From Pirellulales bacterium (GTDB lineage: Bacteria > Planctomycetota > Planctomycetia > Pirellulales > JACPPG01), in assembly GCA_036490175.1 (NCBI GenBank), contig DASXEJ010000193.1, positions 1-36,402 of the forward strand: a DNA stretch of 36,402 nucleotides, in the 5' to 3' direction. The notes under the pieces were generated by a model. That model saw only the letters and a program-made list of their open reading frames with translations. It was not told the origin of the DNA and ran no database searches. Of the stretch, positions 1 to 8,483 are shown one piece after another. Position 1 is the first letter of the stretch. Every line of letters starts with the position of its first letter. The translations under genes and the position numbers were made by a program.

Positions 1-1
1 G

Positions 2-343
2 GTCTACGGCCCCGGCGGCGGGGTTGATTTGACGTCACCCGCCTTTGCCAGCCAATTCGTGAACGGGTTTGCGACGATCTCGCTTATGCAGGTGGAAACC
101 AAAGGCGACGTCAGAATATCCGTCGATTTTCCGTCCGGGCAATACCTGTCATTCGGCCAGGCGACCTACGCACTTCCAGGCGTCGGGGTGCTCAATTTTG
201 CCAGCCCCTCGCTCGTGGGCGCGAACTTCGTGCGCGTGCCGGAACCGAGCTCCTGCGTGCTGGCCGCACTGGGTCTTTGCGGAATGCTGATTGCACATCG
301 CCGTCGCGCGAGGCGACGAACTACCGACGTATCGCAAGTGTGA
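2..343 (+). CDS. PEP-CTERM protein, C-terminal part (5' end outside window)
   Basis: The reading frame is open from base 2, so the gene begins before the window. What is visible is the last 113 codons. It ends with the sorting signal VPEP, a hydrophobic stretch (about 15 residues) and an Arg-rich tail (HRRRARRR). In this family the tail is recognised by an exosortase and the protein is placed at the cell surface or in extracellular matrix. The part before it (GPGGGVDLTSPAFASQF, then a Gln-containing GQYLSFG motif) closely resembles residues about 200-270 of the next gene (GPSGGIDLTSPQITSQF, GQYISIG), so the two are tandem paralogues. No enzymatic motif is visible. The sorting signal is sure; the molecular role is unknown. 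Confidence 0.85.
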   Translation, partial: VYGPGGGVDLTSPAFASQFVNGFATISLMQVETKGDVRISVDFPSGQYLSFGQATYALPGVGVLNFASPSLVGANFVRVPEPSSCVLAALGLCGMLIAHRRRARRRTTDVSQV

Positions 344-409
344 ATGGCATCGTTGTTTGAATTTCTCACGCTGGCTCCGTGGATGCGTTACAACCATGAG
401 TTACTTCAA

Positions 410-1369
410 ATGGCAAAACGAGTATTCCTCTCCGCGCTGCTTCTCATGACCTTCGGCATTTCGAGCCGGGGGGCAGAGCTGGTGGTGATGGCGGCCAATA
501 CCAATCCCGGGCTCGTTGGGGCCAGGACCTTTACTATCGGCGTGGTAATCACTACGGCGGATTTGCTGCGTCCGGGCGTCGGCGCTCACCCGACCCTGAC
601 GATCCACGATTTTGGTTTCCTGGCGGGGAATTCCGCTGGGCCAATTCAAGCTCCTGGCAGCACGAACGTGCCGGATATTCAAACCGCTTGGAATACGTTG
701 GACGCAAACAGCCCTAGCAGCATTACTAACGGCGGTGCGGGGGGACCGAGTTTTCCGGCACCGAGTGGTACCCCCACGAACGAGGTGTACAGAGACAGTT
801 GGTGGTACTCGAGCCCGACGGGTTCGCTGCAAGGTATCAATGGCTTCCTCTCGGACGGGTCGGCTGACACCGTGGGGACCGTGACCACGCATGACTTTGG
901 GCAAGGTGTCTACGCGCAAGGACCCGGTGCCCTGGTCGGGACAACCGGTAATCTGTGGTCGCCCGTGGAGACGGGCGTCACCGACGGCCTGTCGTCCGGC
1001 GCCGCCATGGGATTCAGCGGCGTATTTGGTCCCAGTGGCGGCATCGATCTGACTTCGCCGCAAATCACCAGCCAATTCTCACCGGCGGGCACACTCATGA
1101 TCCCCCTGATGCAAGTGGTCTCCAAAGGGCTTCTCTTTGCGACCAGCAATTACGACCAGGGGCAATACATTTCTATAGGGGGAATGACGCTCAACTTTGC
1201 CGGCGGAGACGAAAGCACGAACGCCGACCATCTGACCGGGGTACTGAACTTTCCGAACCCCCTCGGGGCACTCTTTATCGTTCCGGAGCCGGGTACGCAG
1301 ACATTGGCAACGTTTGGCGTGCTAACTTTGATCTTCGCTTACTGGCGCGGTAAGCGATCGGTGCGGTAA
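410..1369 (+). CDS. PEP-CTERM sorting-domain protein
   Basis: This 319-residue secreted protein has a signal peptide at its N-terminus (MAKRVFLSALLLMTFGISSRGAE, hydrophobic core then a small-residue cleavage site) and a C-terminal PEP-CTERM signal: VPEPGT, a hydrophobic helix and the basic tail WRGKRSVR. I chose ATG 410 because it places the signal peptide at the N-terminus; the upstream in-frame ATG at 344 touches the stop of the previous gene and would add 22 residues that do not fit a signal peptide. The middle is rich in Gly, Ser, Thr and Asn, as in surface adhesins or matrix proteins. It is a tandem paralogue of the gene before it. Export followed by exosortase processing is inferred from the family; no exosortase gene is in the window. 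Confidence 0.85.
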   Translation: MAKRVFLSALLLMTFGISSRGAELVVMAANTNPGLVGARTFTIGVVITTADLLRPGVGAHPTLTIHDFGFLAGNSAGPIQAPGSTNVPDIQTAWNTLDANSPSSITNGGAGGPSFPAPSGTPTNEVYRDSWWYSSPTGSLQGINGFLSDGSADTVGTVTTHDFGQGVYAQGPGALVGTTGNLWSPVETGVTDGLSSGAAMGFSGVFGPSGGIDLTSPQITSQFSPAGTLMIPLMQVVSKGLLFATSNYDQGQYISIGGMTLNFAGGDESTNADHLTGVLNFPNPLGALFIVPEPGTQTLATFGVLTLIFAYWRGKRSVR

Positions 1370-1416
1370 CAACTGTGTGGTACCGAGGTGCCACGCCACG
1401 TTGCCGGCGATGAGGC

Positions 1417-4356
1417 CTATTTCTTCGCGTCCGTCAATCTGGTGGCAAAGCGCACGCCGTATCCGTCGGGGTCGGCCACGGTGAAATCGCGCAGGCCGTA
1501 GTAACGGTTGCCGATCGGCGCAACGACACGCGCCTTGTTCTCTGCGCACAGCTTCCAGTGGCGATCAACGTCGGGCACCATCACGCGCGTGTTGGCGGCG
1601 GGAAAATCGGGCACAGGGGGCAGATTGCTGCGCTGGTCGACGAACAGCAGATGACCCTCCCAGGCTAGCTCGGCAAAATCCCCCTCTTTGCGCACTAGTT
1701 CAAACCCCAGGTCGCGGTAGAAGGCGACCGAGCGGTCGAGGTCACGGACGAAAATCTCGGCGACCAGTTGTTCTTTGGCGTCGATATAGGGCATCGGTTT
1801 GTCCGTTTCACAGGTGGTGGATGGTGCGGGTTCGTCATCACCAGTTGAGGCAACCAGAGCAAGCGCCTCTTCGTCTCTCGTCTCCTCATTGTCTCTTGAG
1901 TCTGCGATTCCACGTGGCGCTGCTTCGCCCTTGGTGGCGGCGGACGTTTTGTTCTCGCTTGTTCCCCAGTCCTGCGGCACGTCGACCGCGAGTTCTTTGA
2001 CCAGGAAGGCGTAGCCATCGGCCGCTTCTTCGATCAGCTTGGTAGTGGGTGTGCCTGCACCGTGGCCGGCGCTGGTCTCGATGCGAATCAAAATCGGCCG
2101 CGGGCCGGCCTGCGCGGCTTGCAATGTCGCCGCGAACTTGAAGCTGTGTCCTGGCACCACGCGATCGTCATGATCGGCCGTGGTGACAAGCGTAGCCGGA
2201 TAGTGGATGCCAGGCTTGATGTTGTGCAGCGGCGAGTAAGCCGAGAGCGTGGGAAAATCCTCGGCATTGTCGGCCGAACCGTATTCGCTGACCCAGGCCC
2301 AGCCAATGGTGAAGCGATGGAACCGCAGCATGTCCATCACGCCCACGCCGGGCAGCGCCGCACCGAACAGATCGGGGCGCTGCGTCAGCGCCGCGCCGAC
2401 CAGCAGTCCGCCGTTCGACCGGCCGGCAATGGCTAGCTTTTCGCGCGAGGTGTACTTGTTGGCGGTCAACCACTCGGCGGCCGCCAGAAAATCATCGAAG
2501 ACGTTTTGCTTCTGCGCCTTCATGCCAGCCTCGTGCCAGGCGCGGCCGTACTCGCCGCCGCCACGCAAGTTCGGCTGCGCGTAGATGCCGCCCATTTCGA
2601 GCCATACGAACCTGCCCGGCGAGAACGACGGCGTCAAAGAAATGTCGAACCCGCCATAGGCGAACAAGAATGTCGGGTTCGTACCGTCGAGCTTGGTATC
2701 CTTCCGACGCGTGATGAACATGGGGACACGCGTGCCGTCGCGGCTGGTGTAGAACACCTGTTCCGTCAGGTAACGGTCGGCCGCGAAATCCACCTTAGGC
2801 TGGCGGAAGACGGTACTCTTGCCCGTCGTGACGTCGTAGCGATAGATCGTCGGCGCCGCCAGAAAGCTGGTGAAGGAATAGAACAGCTCCTGGTCTTGCT
2901 GCCGCGCGTTGCCCAGGGCCACGGTGCCGATCTCGGCCAAGGGGATTTCACCCTGCGGCTGTCCTGACTTGTCGAACAACCGCACCTGGCTGTGCGCGTC
3001 TTGCAGATAGAGCGCGATCAACCGGTCGCCGACCAGGGAGACGGATTGCAGCACGTCTTGCTGCTCAGGAATGATCTCGTTCCAACCTTCGCGTCCTGGC
3101 TGTGTGCAATCGGCCGCCACGACCCGCTGCCGCGGCGCGTCGAAATCGGTGCGTAGAAAAAAAGTGTTGCCGTCGTTGCCGAGAAAGGCGTACTGCGCGT
3201 CGAAGCCCGTGATCCAAGGCACGACCTGAGCATCGGGCGTCGTCAGATCCAAATAAAACAGCTGATCTTTGATCTCGGACCCGCGCCAGACGCGGATCAC
3301 GAGCCAGTGGCCATCGTCACTCACGTCACCATTAAAACCCCATTCTTTTTCGTCAGGGCGCTCATAGATCAACTTGTCTTCGGCCTGCGGCGTGCCGAGC
3401 CGGTGATAGAACAGCTTTTGAAAATAGTTGACGCCGGTCAGCCTTGTCTGCTCGTCGGGCTCGTCATAGCGACTGTAGAACAATCCCCTGCCGTCGGGAG
3501 ACCACGAGGCGGTGGCGAACTTGATCCATTGCAAGCGGTCTGGCAGATCGCGTTTGGTCTCGACGTCGCGAATGCGCCACTCTTGCCAATCCGAACCGGC
3601 CGTGGCCAGCCCATAGGCGAACAGTCGTCCGTCATCGCTAATAGCCGTACCGGACAGCGCCACGGTGCCATCGGCCGATAGCGTGTTGGGATCGAGCAGC
3701 ACCTGCGGCTCGGCGTCGAGCGCAGACGCTACATATAGCACGCTCTGGTTTTGCAAGCCGTCGTTGCGGTTATAGAAATAGCGGCCGCCGCGCGCCGCGG
3801 GGATGCCGTATTTTTCGTAGTTCCAAAGCTTCGTCAGACGGTCGTGAATCTGGGCCCGTTGGGGGACGGCCTTGAGAAAATCGAACGTCAGCTCGTTCTC
3901 GGCCTTGATCCAGGTGCGGGTCGCGGGGCTGTCGGTGTCTTCCAGCCAACGAAAAGGATCAGCCACCTGGCGACCATGATAGTCGTCGACCTGGTCGCCT
4001 CGTTCTGCCTTGGGGTAACGGAAAGTCGTGGCGTTAAGGGGCGACGGCGCCCCTGCGTCGGCAGAGCTCGTCGGCTCTGCATCGTCGACCGGGGTGGCAG
4101 TTGTTGTGGACGGCGATTTTGCCGCGGGAGTGCGATTGGCAGACTCGCCGCAGCCGGCTAGCAAGACGCACAGCCCGGTCAGAAGCTGCACATGAAAACG
4201 CCCGCCGGCCGACGCACGCCTGTAGCGCGGCTCCGTGCGGTCAGCATGCTCACGCCCGCGTGAGCATGGCACCCAGGATGGTTCATCACGATAAAACATC
4301 TCTCGCATGAAAGCATCTCCGCAAAGGTCCACGGTAATTGGACAATAGCATAGCAC
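1417..4356 (-). CDS. S9A prolyl oligopeptidase fused to a C-terminal VOC (glyoxalase-like) domain
   Basis: Prolyl oligopeptidases (family S9A) cleave short peptides after proline; they have an N-terminal beta-propeller and a C-terminal alpha/beta-hydrolase domain. Here the propeller opens with YPKAERGDQVDDYHG and PFRWLEDTDSP. The hydrolase part carries the serine motif GRSNGG (Ser647), the aspartate motif DHDDRVVP and the histidine motif GHGAG. After a polar linker of about 55 residues, residues 855-979 form a VOC domain (VAEIFVRDLDRSVAFYRDLGF ... DPDGYGVRF), like glyoxalase/bleomycin-resistance proteins. The best N-terminal signal is a lipobox, LLTGLCVLLAGC, just after the GTG at 4191, so translation probably starts there or at an ATG not far upstream rather than at 4356. 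The fusion is odd: ATG 1794 would make the VOC part a normal stand-alone protein. Protease call strong; exact start uncertain. Confidence 0.9.
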   Translation of the reverse strand: MLCYCPITVDLCGDAFMREMFYRDEPSWVPCSRGREHADRTEPRYRRASAGGRFHVQLLTGLCVLLAGCGESANRTPAAKSPSTTTATPVDDAEPTSSADAGAPSPLNATTFRYPKAERGDQVDDYHGRQVADPFRWLEDTDSPATRTWIKAENELTFDFLKAVPQRAQIHDRLTKLWNYEKYGIPAARGGRYFYNRNDGLQNQSVLYVASALDAEPQVLLDPNTLSADGTVALSGTAISDDGRLFAYGLATAGSDWQEWRIRDVETKRDLPDRLQWIKFATASWSPDGRGLFYSRYDEPDEQTRLTGVNYFQKLFYHRLGTPQAEDKLIYERPDEKEWGFNGDVSDDGHWLVIRVWRGSEIKDQLFYLDLTTPDAQVVPWITGFDAQYAFLGNDGNTFFLRTDFDAPRQRVVAADCTQPGREGWNEIIPEQQDVLQSVSLVGDRLIALYLQDAHSQVRLFDKSGQPQGEIPLAEIGTVALGNARQQDQELFYSFTSFLAAPTIYRYDVTTGKSTVFRQPKVDFAADRYLTEQVFYTSRDGTRVPMFITRRKDTKLDGTNPTFLFAYGGFDISLTPSFSPGRFVWLEMGGIYAQPNLRGGGEYGRAWHEAGMKAQKQNVFDDFLAAAEWLTANKYTSREKLAIAGRSNGGLLVGAALTQRPDLFGAALPGVGVMDMLRFHRFTIGWAWVSEYGSADNAEDFPTLSAYSPLHNIKPGIHYPATLVTTADHDDRVVPGHSFKFAATLQAAQAGPRPILIRIETSAGHGAGTPTTKLIEEAADGYAFLVKELAVDVPQDWGTSENKTSAATKGEAAPRGIADSRDNEETRDEEALALVASTGDDEPAPSTTCETDKPMPYIDAKEQLVAEIFVRDLDRSVAFYRDLGFELVRKEGDFAELAWEGHLLFVDQRSNLPPVPDFPAANTRVMVPDVDRHWKLCAENKARVVAPIGNRYYGLRDFTVADPDGYGVRFATRLTDAKK

Positions 4357-4409
4357 CCACGGGAAGCGGGTTGCGGATCACTGCCGGCTGCTATCCCACC
4401 GCGCCATCC

Positions 4410-6170
4410 TCAGGCCGAGTCGAGCGGGCGCAGATTTGGCGCCAAGCGCGAAATGTGCTCGGCCATGAAACGATTCACCTGATTCGTCGTCTTCAGCCGC
4501 AGTGCGCCTGCCAAGATCTCCTCCGCGCCGGGCACAGTCAGATGACGAGTCAGATCCTTGATCAGTGGAATAAAGGCCGGGCTCATGCTGAAGCTGCGCA
4601 GCCCCATCCCAATCAACAGCACAAAGGCCCGCGGCTGGCCGGCCATTTCGCCGCAGAGCGTGACGGGCTTGCCCGCCTTGTTGCAGGCCGCGATGACGTT
4701 GCTCAACACCTTCAGCACCGGAGGGCTCAAGGGCTGGCACAGATGACTGACCTTGGGATTGTCGCGGTCAGCCGCCATCAGGTATTGCACGAGGTCGTTG
4801 GAACCTATCGAAACAAAATCGACAATCTCCAACAGCGACTCGATCGATACGGCGGCCGCCGGCACTTCCAACATCAATCCGATGGGCAGATCGTAGACCG
4901 GATCTCCTTCGGCGTGCAGCGCGCGGCGCACGCGATGGACCATGGCGCGGACGCGGCGCATCTCTTCGAGCGTGGTGATCATGGGGAACATGATGCGCAC
5001 ATCCGTCGGCGAGCGGTTTGCCTGCTTGGCGGATCGAGCGATGGCGCGGATCTGCGTAGTGAAAAACTGCGGATGCTCGAACGACAGGCGAATCGAGCGC
5101 CAGCCGAGAAACGGATTCGCTTCGCGGTCATGCCCCAAGTAAGGAATCGTCTTGTCACCACCCAGGTCCAGGGTGCGGATCGTCACGCGACTGCGGGGGC
5201 TAGCTTCGATGATCGCGCGGTACGCCGTCAGCTGTTCCTCTTCGTCCGGCACGTTGGGATGGGTCAGAAATAAATACTCTGTGCGAAATAGCCCCACGCC
5301 AGCCGCCCCCATCGCGCCGGCCGCCCGGGCATCGTCCACACTGTTGATATTGGCAAGCAAGTCGATCGCCGTGCCGTCGGCGGTGACCGCTGGCAGATCG
5401 CGATTCTCGGCGAGCACATCCTTCAGCAGCACGAATTCGCGTTGCAGCTTGCGGTAGGCACTTTCGGCCTCGGCATCGGGATTGACGATGACGTGTCCCG
5501 TGCTGCCGTCCACGACAAGCGTGTCGCCATTCTTCACACCTCGCAATATTCCCTGTACGCCGCTGACGGCAGGAATGCCGCGACTGCGGGCAAGAATCGC
5601 CGCGTGACTGGTCTGACCGCCCGATTGGGTCACAATGCCGGCCACCTCCCGCTTGCCGAGCGCTACGACTTGCGACGGTAGTAGCTCGCTAGCCACCAAT
5701 ATCAGCGGGCCATTGACGTCTTCCGGGTCTTTGGCCAATACCGGGGACAAATGGCCAGAGAGCCGGATGATCACGTCGCGGACATCGACCAACCGCTCGC
5801 GCAGGTATTCGTCGTCCATCCGCGTGAACAGCGCGGTGTAGGTGGTCAGAACGAATTCCAGGGCCGCCGGCGCCGCCTCTCGATGGTCGACAATCCGCTC
5901 GCGCACTTTGGCCGTGAAGGCCGGATCGTGCAGGATTCCCTCGTGCGCGCGGAACACGCCAGCCTGTTCTGCGCCAACCTGGCTGGCGACTTTCTCGTAT
6001 AGCGCGCGCAAATCGGCGGCCGTGTGCTCGCGGGCTAGTTCAAAGCGGCGCAGCTCGGCAAAGATCTTGTCTTCCGCGATACGGCGGGTCTTTGGATTGA
6101 CGAAAATCTCATGAATGCAATAAGCCTTGCCAATGACCACGCCCGGAGAAACGCCGATTCCCTTTCGCAT
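4410..6170 (-). CDS. ptsI: Phosphoenolpyruvate-protein phosphotransferase (PTS enzyme I)
   Basis: Enzyme I takes phosphate from phosphoenolpyruvate and passes it to HPr. The 586-residue length is normal. Residues 1-20 (MRKGIGVSPGVVIGKAYCIH) are the typical start. The phosphorylated histidine sits in GGQTSHAAILARSRGIPAVSG as His189, the same number as in E. coli. The PEP-binding TIM barrel has LFRTEYLFL (near 295-302), TLDLGGDK (334-340), SIGSNDLVQYL and the catalytic LCGEMAGQ (Cys506). No HPr or enzyme II gene lies nearby. Planctomycetes often have an incomplete PTS that seems regulatory rather than sugar-importing, so that role is plausible here (inference). The gene has a weak promoter ending only a few bases before the ATG, so the mRNA may be nearly leaderless. 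Confidence 0.95.
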   Translation of the reverse strand: MRKGIGVSPGVVIGKAYCIHEIFVNPKTRRIAEDKIFAELRRFELAREHTAADLRALYEKVASQVGAEQAGVFRAHEGILHDPAFTAKVRERIVDHREAAPAALEFVLTTYTALFTRMDDEYLRERLVDVRDVIIRLSGHLSPVLAKDPEDVNGPLILVASELLPSQVVALGKREVAGIVTQSGGQTSHAAILARSRGIPAVSGVQGILRGVKNGDTLVVDGSTGHVIVNPDAEAESAYRKLQREFVLLKDVLAENRDLPAVTADGTAIDLLANINSVDDARAAGAMGAAGVGLFRTEYLFLTHPNVPDEEEQLTAYRAIIEASPRSRVTIRTLDLGGDKTIPYLGHDREANPFLGWRSIRLSFEHPQFFTTQIRAIARSAKQANRSPTDVRIMFPMITTLEEMRRVRAMVHRVRRALHAEGDPVYDLPIGLMLEVPAAAVSIESLLEIVDFVSIGSNDLVQYLMAADRDNPKVSHLCQPLSPPVLKVLSNVIAACNKAGKPVTLCGEMAGQPRAFVLLIGMGLRSFSMSPAFIPLIKDLTRHLTVPGAEEILAGALRLKTTNQVNRFMAEHISRLAPNLRPLDSA

Positions 6171-6176
6171 GGAAGA

Positions 6177-6205
6177 ATCGTATCACTCGGGGCGGAGGTG
6201 AACAA
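6177..6205 (-). promoter_or_regulatory. Candidate sigma-70 type promoter of ptsI
   Basis: Reading the minus strand, TTGTTC (6205-6200) and TACGAT (6182-6177) are separated by 17 bases. The -10 box ends only 6 bases before the ATG at 6170, so transcription from it would give an almost leaderless mRNA. Matches are 3/6 and 4/6, so this is tentative. The rest of the gap 6206-6504 shows no gene; it contains an AT-rich stretch near 6462-6482 with a small dyad (TATGA/TCATA) just after the hsp20 stop. Confidence 0.3.
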
Positions 6206-6504
6206 CGATCTCTGGTCGCGAGCCGGGTGTGCCGCTTGTGAAGAGGGCAGGACCGTTGCTATCGATACAACCGGACCTTCTTTACGTGACCGTCCATTGC
6301 ACAACCGGAAATGCAGCGCCCGCCGTGTCCTGACAGCGGAGCGGCGGATGCGTTCGACATCTTCCCTCCCTTGGCGCCTTGCGACTTCTTAAGACGAACC
6401 TCGACAACACCGTTGGCCCAGGTCGACCCGCGAACCAGCCTCCACTATTCGCGAGTCGCTACATATATGACATTTTCATAGGCCGGAGGCTGTGGCCATC
6501 ACTC

Positions 6505-6897
6505 TTAACCGCTCACGGTAATCTTGCGCGGTTTCACGGCAGCGACCTTGGGCAGGTGCAACGTCAGCACGCCATTGGCGAATTCCGCCGCAATGCGACT
6601 GGCGTCGATTTGCTCGCTCACCCGAAACGTGCGGTAGAACTCTCCCACGCCGAACTCGCGCAATAGGTACCGCACGCCGTTTGCTTGCCGTTCTTGTACC
6701 GGCGCGCGGACGCTTAGCTCGCCGTCGTCGAATTGAATATCGACCTCGGAACCGTGCGCGCCCGGCAAATCGGTTACGACGACCAGTTCGTCGGGCATTT
6801 CCAGAATATCGACGTGCGGCCGGTAGACCTGGCCGTTGCGGGTCGTTTCCACATCCGACTCGTGCGCTTCTTTCTGCAGAGTGGTTTCGGTTGTCAT
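6505..6897 (-). CDS. Hsp20 family small heat-shock protein (second of pair)
   Basis: Small heat-shock proteins hold unfolding proteins in a refoldable state. This 130-residue protein has a short N-terminal arm and then an alpha-crystallin domain: YRPHVDILEMPDELVVVTDLPG, the strand GELSVRAPV, the FYRTFRVSEQIDASRIAAEFANGVLTLHLPK core, and the closing PRKITV. The A-x-x-x-NGVLTLHLPK motif is diagnostic. I chose ATG 6897 (MTTETTLQ), which has AGGAGA a few bases upstream; an in-frame start at 6960 would add 21 residues without support. The gene lies 104 bases after the other hsp20 on the same strand, so the two are probably transcribed together from the sigma-54 promoter at 7552-7566. Confidence 0.93.
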   Translation of the reverse strand: MTTETTLQKEAHESDVETTRNGQVYRPHVDILEMPDELVVVTDLPGAHGSEVDIQFDDGELSVRAPVQERQANGVRYLLREFGVGEFYRTFRVSEQIDASRIAAEFANGVLTLHLPKVAAVKPRKITVSG

Positions 6898-7001
6898 GAT
6901 CCTACTCTCCTGGGCGCCATTCGCGCCGCCATAAAATGAATCGTGAAATACTTGTCGCAAATAACAGTTGCCGCGAACGCATCACGGAATGAAAAAGACT
7001 C

Positions 7002-7454
7002 TTAGCCGCCTGTCTTCACCTCGACCTTGCGCGCACGGGCCGACTCGGCCTTCGGGAGCTTGATCAGCAACACGCCATCGCGGAGCGTTGCTTCGACGCG
7101 TTCGGCGTCGACATCGTAGGGAAGCCGCAAAGTGCGCGAGAATTCGCCCACTCCGCGCTCGCGCCGATGAAACTGAGCGGTTTCCGGGCTCGCTTCTTGG
7201 CGGCGACCGCGAATCGTCAACTCGTCTCCTGAAACAGAAACATCGACGTCTTCTGTTTTCAGGCCTGGCAGTTCGGCCTCGGCAAAGAGTTGTTCGGCCT
7301 CTTCCCAAACGTTGACCGCCGGAAATGCACGCACCGCAGCCCAGGCACGGGGCGCCGCGGCCGTCGCCGAACCCAGTAGATCGCCGACCAGGCGATCGAC
7401 TTCGCCACGAAACTGTGAAAAAGGATGTACGTTGCCATTGCGCCAGCGAACCAT
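7002..7454 (-). CDS. Hsp20 family small heat-shock protein (first of pair)
   Basis: This 150-residue protein starts MVRWRNGNVHPFSQFRGEVDRL, a common N-terminal arm in bacterial Hsp20, followed by an alpha-crystallin domain: FPAVNVWEEAEQLFAEAELPGLKTEDVDVSVSGDELTI, then FSRTLRLPYDVDAERVEATLRDGVLLIKLPKAE. The motif A-x-x-x-DGVLLIKLPK is the family signature. The ATG at 7454 is preceded by a very strong ribosome binding site, AAAGGAGGTG, 5-6 bases away, the best in the window. The upstream leader (about 86 bases) holds two small hairpins and a sigma-54 promoter. The two Hsp20 proteins differ enough to have different clients or to form mixed oligomers; this is inference. Confidence 0.95.
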   Translation of the reverse strand: MVRWRNGNVHPFSQFRGEVDRLVGDLLGSATAAAPRAWAAVRAFPAVNVWEEAEQLFAEAELPGLKTEDVDVSVSGDELTIRGRRQEASPETAQFHRRERGVGEFSRTLRLPYDVDAERVEATLRDGVLLIKLPKAESARARKVEVKTGG

Positions 7455-7551
7455 GAGACACCTCCTTTGGAATTACATGAGCGACCGCTCTGCACGTTGG
7501 CCGAAGCGGCCTGGATTTGAGATCTGTTCCTGCCCCCGAACAATTCATATC

Positions 7552-7566
7552 GCAAAGTCCGTGCCA
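7552..7566 (-). promoter_or_regulatory. Sigma-54 (RpoN) -24/-12 promoter for the hsp20 pair
   Basis: On the minus strand the sequence is TGGCACG-GACT-TTGC, a complete match to the RpoN consensus TGGCACG-N4-TTGC, with the invariant GG and GC at the right 10-base spacing. Transcription would start near 7540 and give a leader of about 86 bases before the hsp20 ATG at 7454. The leader contains dyads GGCCG-N3-CGGCC (7499-7511) and GAGC-N4-GCTC (7479-7490). Sigma-54 needs an AAA+ enhancer-binding protein; a perfect inverted repeat at 7650-7670, 84-104 bases upstream of the -24 box, is a candidate binding site. Confidence 0.75.
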
Positions 7567-7649
7567 TCGGAGGCGTTCACGTAGAACGCCACTGCTGCTT
7601 GTCCGACAGCGAGTTTTGACCTGTTCCATACACCGCGGGCCAAACAGCA

Positions 7650-7670
7650 CGGCTGCCACTTCGGCAGCCG
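7650..7670. promoter_or_regulatory. Perfect inverted repeat, possible enhancer-binding site
   Basis: CGGCTGCC, five bases (ACTTC), GGCAGCCG: eight perfect paired bases each side. It lies between the divergent hsp20 and fab operons, about 84-104 bases upstream of the sigma-54 promoter, where activator sites usually sit. No T-run follows on either strand, so a terminator is less likely. The same 7-base arms with the same 5-base spacer recur at 12995-13013. The remaining bases of the 7455-7997 gap hold two promoters and no gene that I can support. Confidence 0.4.
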
Positions 7671-7893
7671 ACGTTCAGATGGCTGGATGAGTGGATGTCA
7701 TTGTTGCGCCTGATGCCGGTGGACGGTCCGACTCCCGGTCGTGGGAGCGCCGCCCTGAAGTGATGAGACAACCCGACCGAGGCCCCAGAGTGGCTCAATA
7801 AACTGAGCGGCTGGCCGGCCCCCGGCAGCACGCATCGCTGTAACGCATTGCGATACAACACTTTGGCCGCGAAACGCGCGGCGACTTTTACGG

Positions 7894-7923
7894 TTGTTCG
7901 CCTTGGCGGTCTCGCTGTATACT
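7894..7923 (+). promoter_or_regulatory. Sigma-70 type promoter of the fab cluster
   Basis: TTGTTC (7894-7899) and TATACT (7918-7923), 18 bases apart; the -10 box matches 5/6 and the -35 box 3/6. Transcription would begin near 7930, giving a leader of about 68 bases before ATG 7998. It lies where a fab-operon promoter is expected and makes the upstream in-frame start at 7848 impossible, which supports the shorter FabZ protein. Confidence 0.5.
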
Positions 7924-7997
7924 ACCGAACCCTAATAAACCCCCAAATCCAGTGCGCCGAAGTTTCACTCCGGGCGCGCCAGGCTGGTTATTGCCGT

Positions 7998-8483
7998 ATG
8001 CGCTTTACTCTCGTCGATCGGATTGTGGAACTGACGCCCGGTGAACGGATCACCGCGCTCAAGAACCTGTCGATGGCAGAAGAGTACCTGGCCGACCACT
8101 TTCCCGGTTTTCCGGTGATGCCAGGCGTGTTGATGCTCGAAGCCATGACTCAGGCCAGCGCCTGGTTGATTCGCGCGAGCGAAGATTTTGCCCACAGCAC
8201 CGTGGTGCTGAAAGAGGCGCGCAATGTGAAATATGCCAATTTCGTGCAACCTGGTCAGACCCTGACCATAACGGCCGAGATTATCGACCAGGACGAGCGC
8301 CAGACGCGACTGAAGGCCGCGGGCACCGTAGACGGAAACGCGACGGTTTCGGCGCGACTCGTGCTGGAACGCTACAACCTGGCCGATGAACGCCCCGATC
8401 GCCAGATCGCCGACGATGTCGTAAAGCTGAAAATGCGCGAGCTTTTTTCGTTGTTACATCAGCCACAGGCGTCGGCTGCCTGA
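7998..8483 (+). CDS. FabZ-like 3-hydroxyacyl-ACP dehydratase (first of two)
   Basis: FabZ enzymes are hotdog-fold dehydratases that convert 3-hydroxyacyl-ACP into trans-2-enoyl-ACP. The 161-residue protein has the active-site motif DHFPGFPVMPGVLMLEAM, with catalytic His34 and Glu48 in the usual spacing, and the following helix TQASAWLI. The start at ATG 7998 gives MRFTLVDRIVEL, the normal FabZ opening; a longer in-frame extension to 7848 would cross the promoter. A C-terminal extension of about 20 residues (after LERYNLADERPD) is longer than in E. coli FabZ. It is the first gene of a cluster with FabG, ACP, another FabZ-like protein and FabF. Having two dehydratases in one cluster suggests different chain lengths or steps (inference). 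Confidence 0.88.
   Translation: MRFTLVDRIVELTPGERITALKNLSMAEEYLADHFPGFPVMPGVLMLEAMTQASAWLIRASEDFAHSTVVLKEARNVKYANFVQPGQTLTITAEIIDQDERQTRLKAAGTVDGNATVSARLVLERYNLADERPDRQIADDVVKLKMRELFSLLHQPQASAA

Noticed and set aside
4338..5273. Open frame of 311 codons on the plus strand
   Set aside because: It is antisense to ptsI, whose His189 and Cys506 motifs fix the coding strand. The product is His/Gln/Arg-rich and has no domain.
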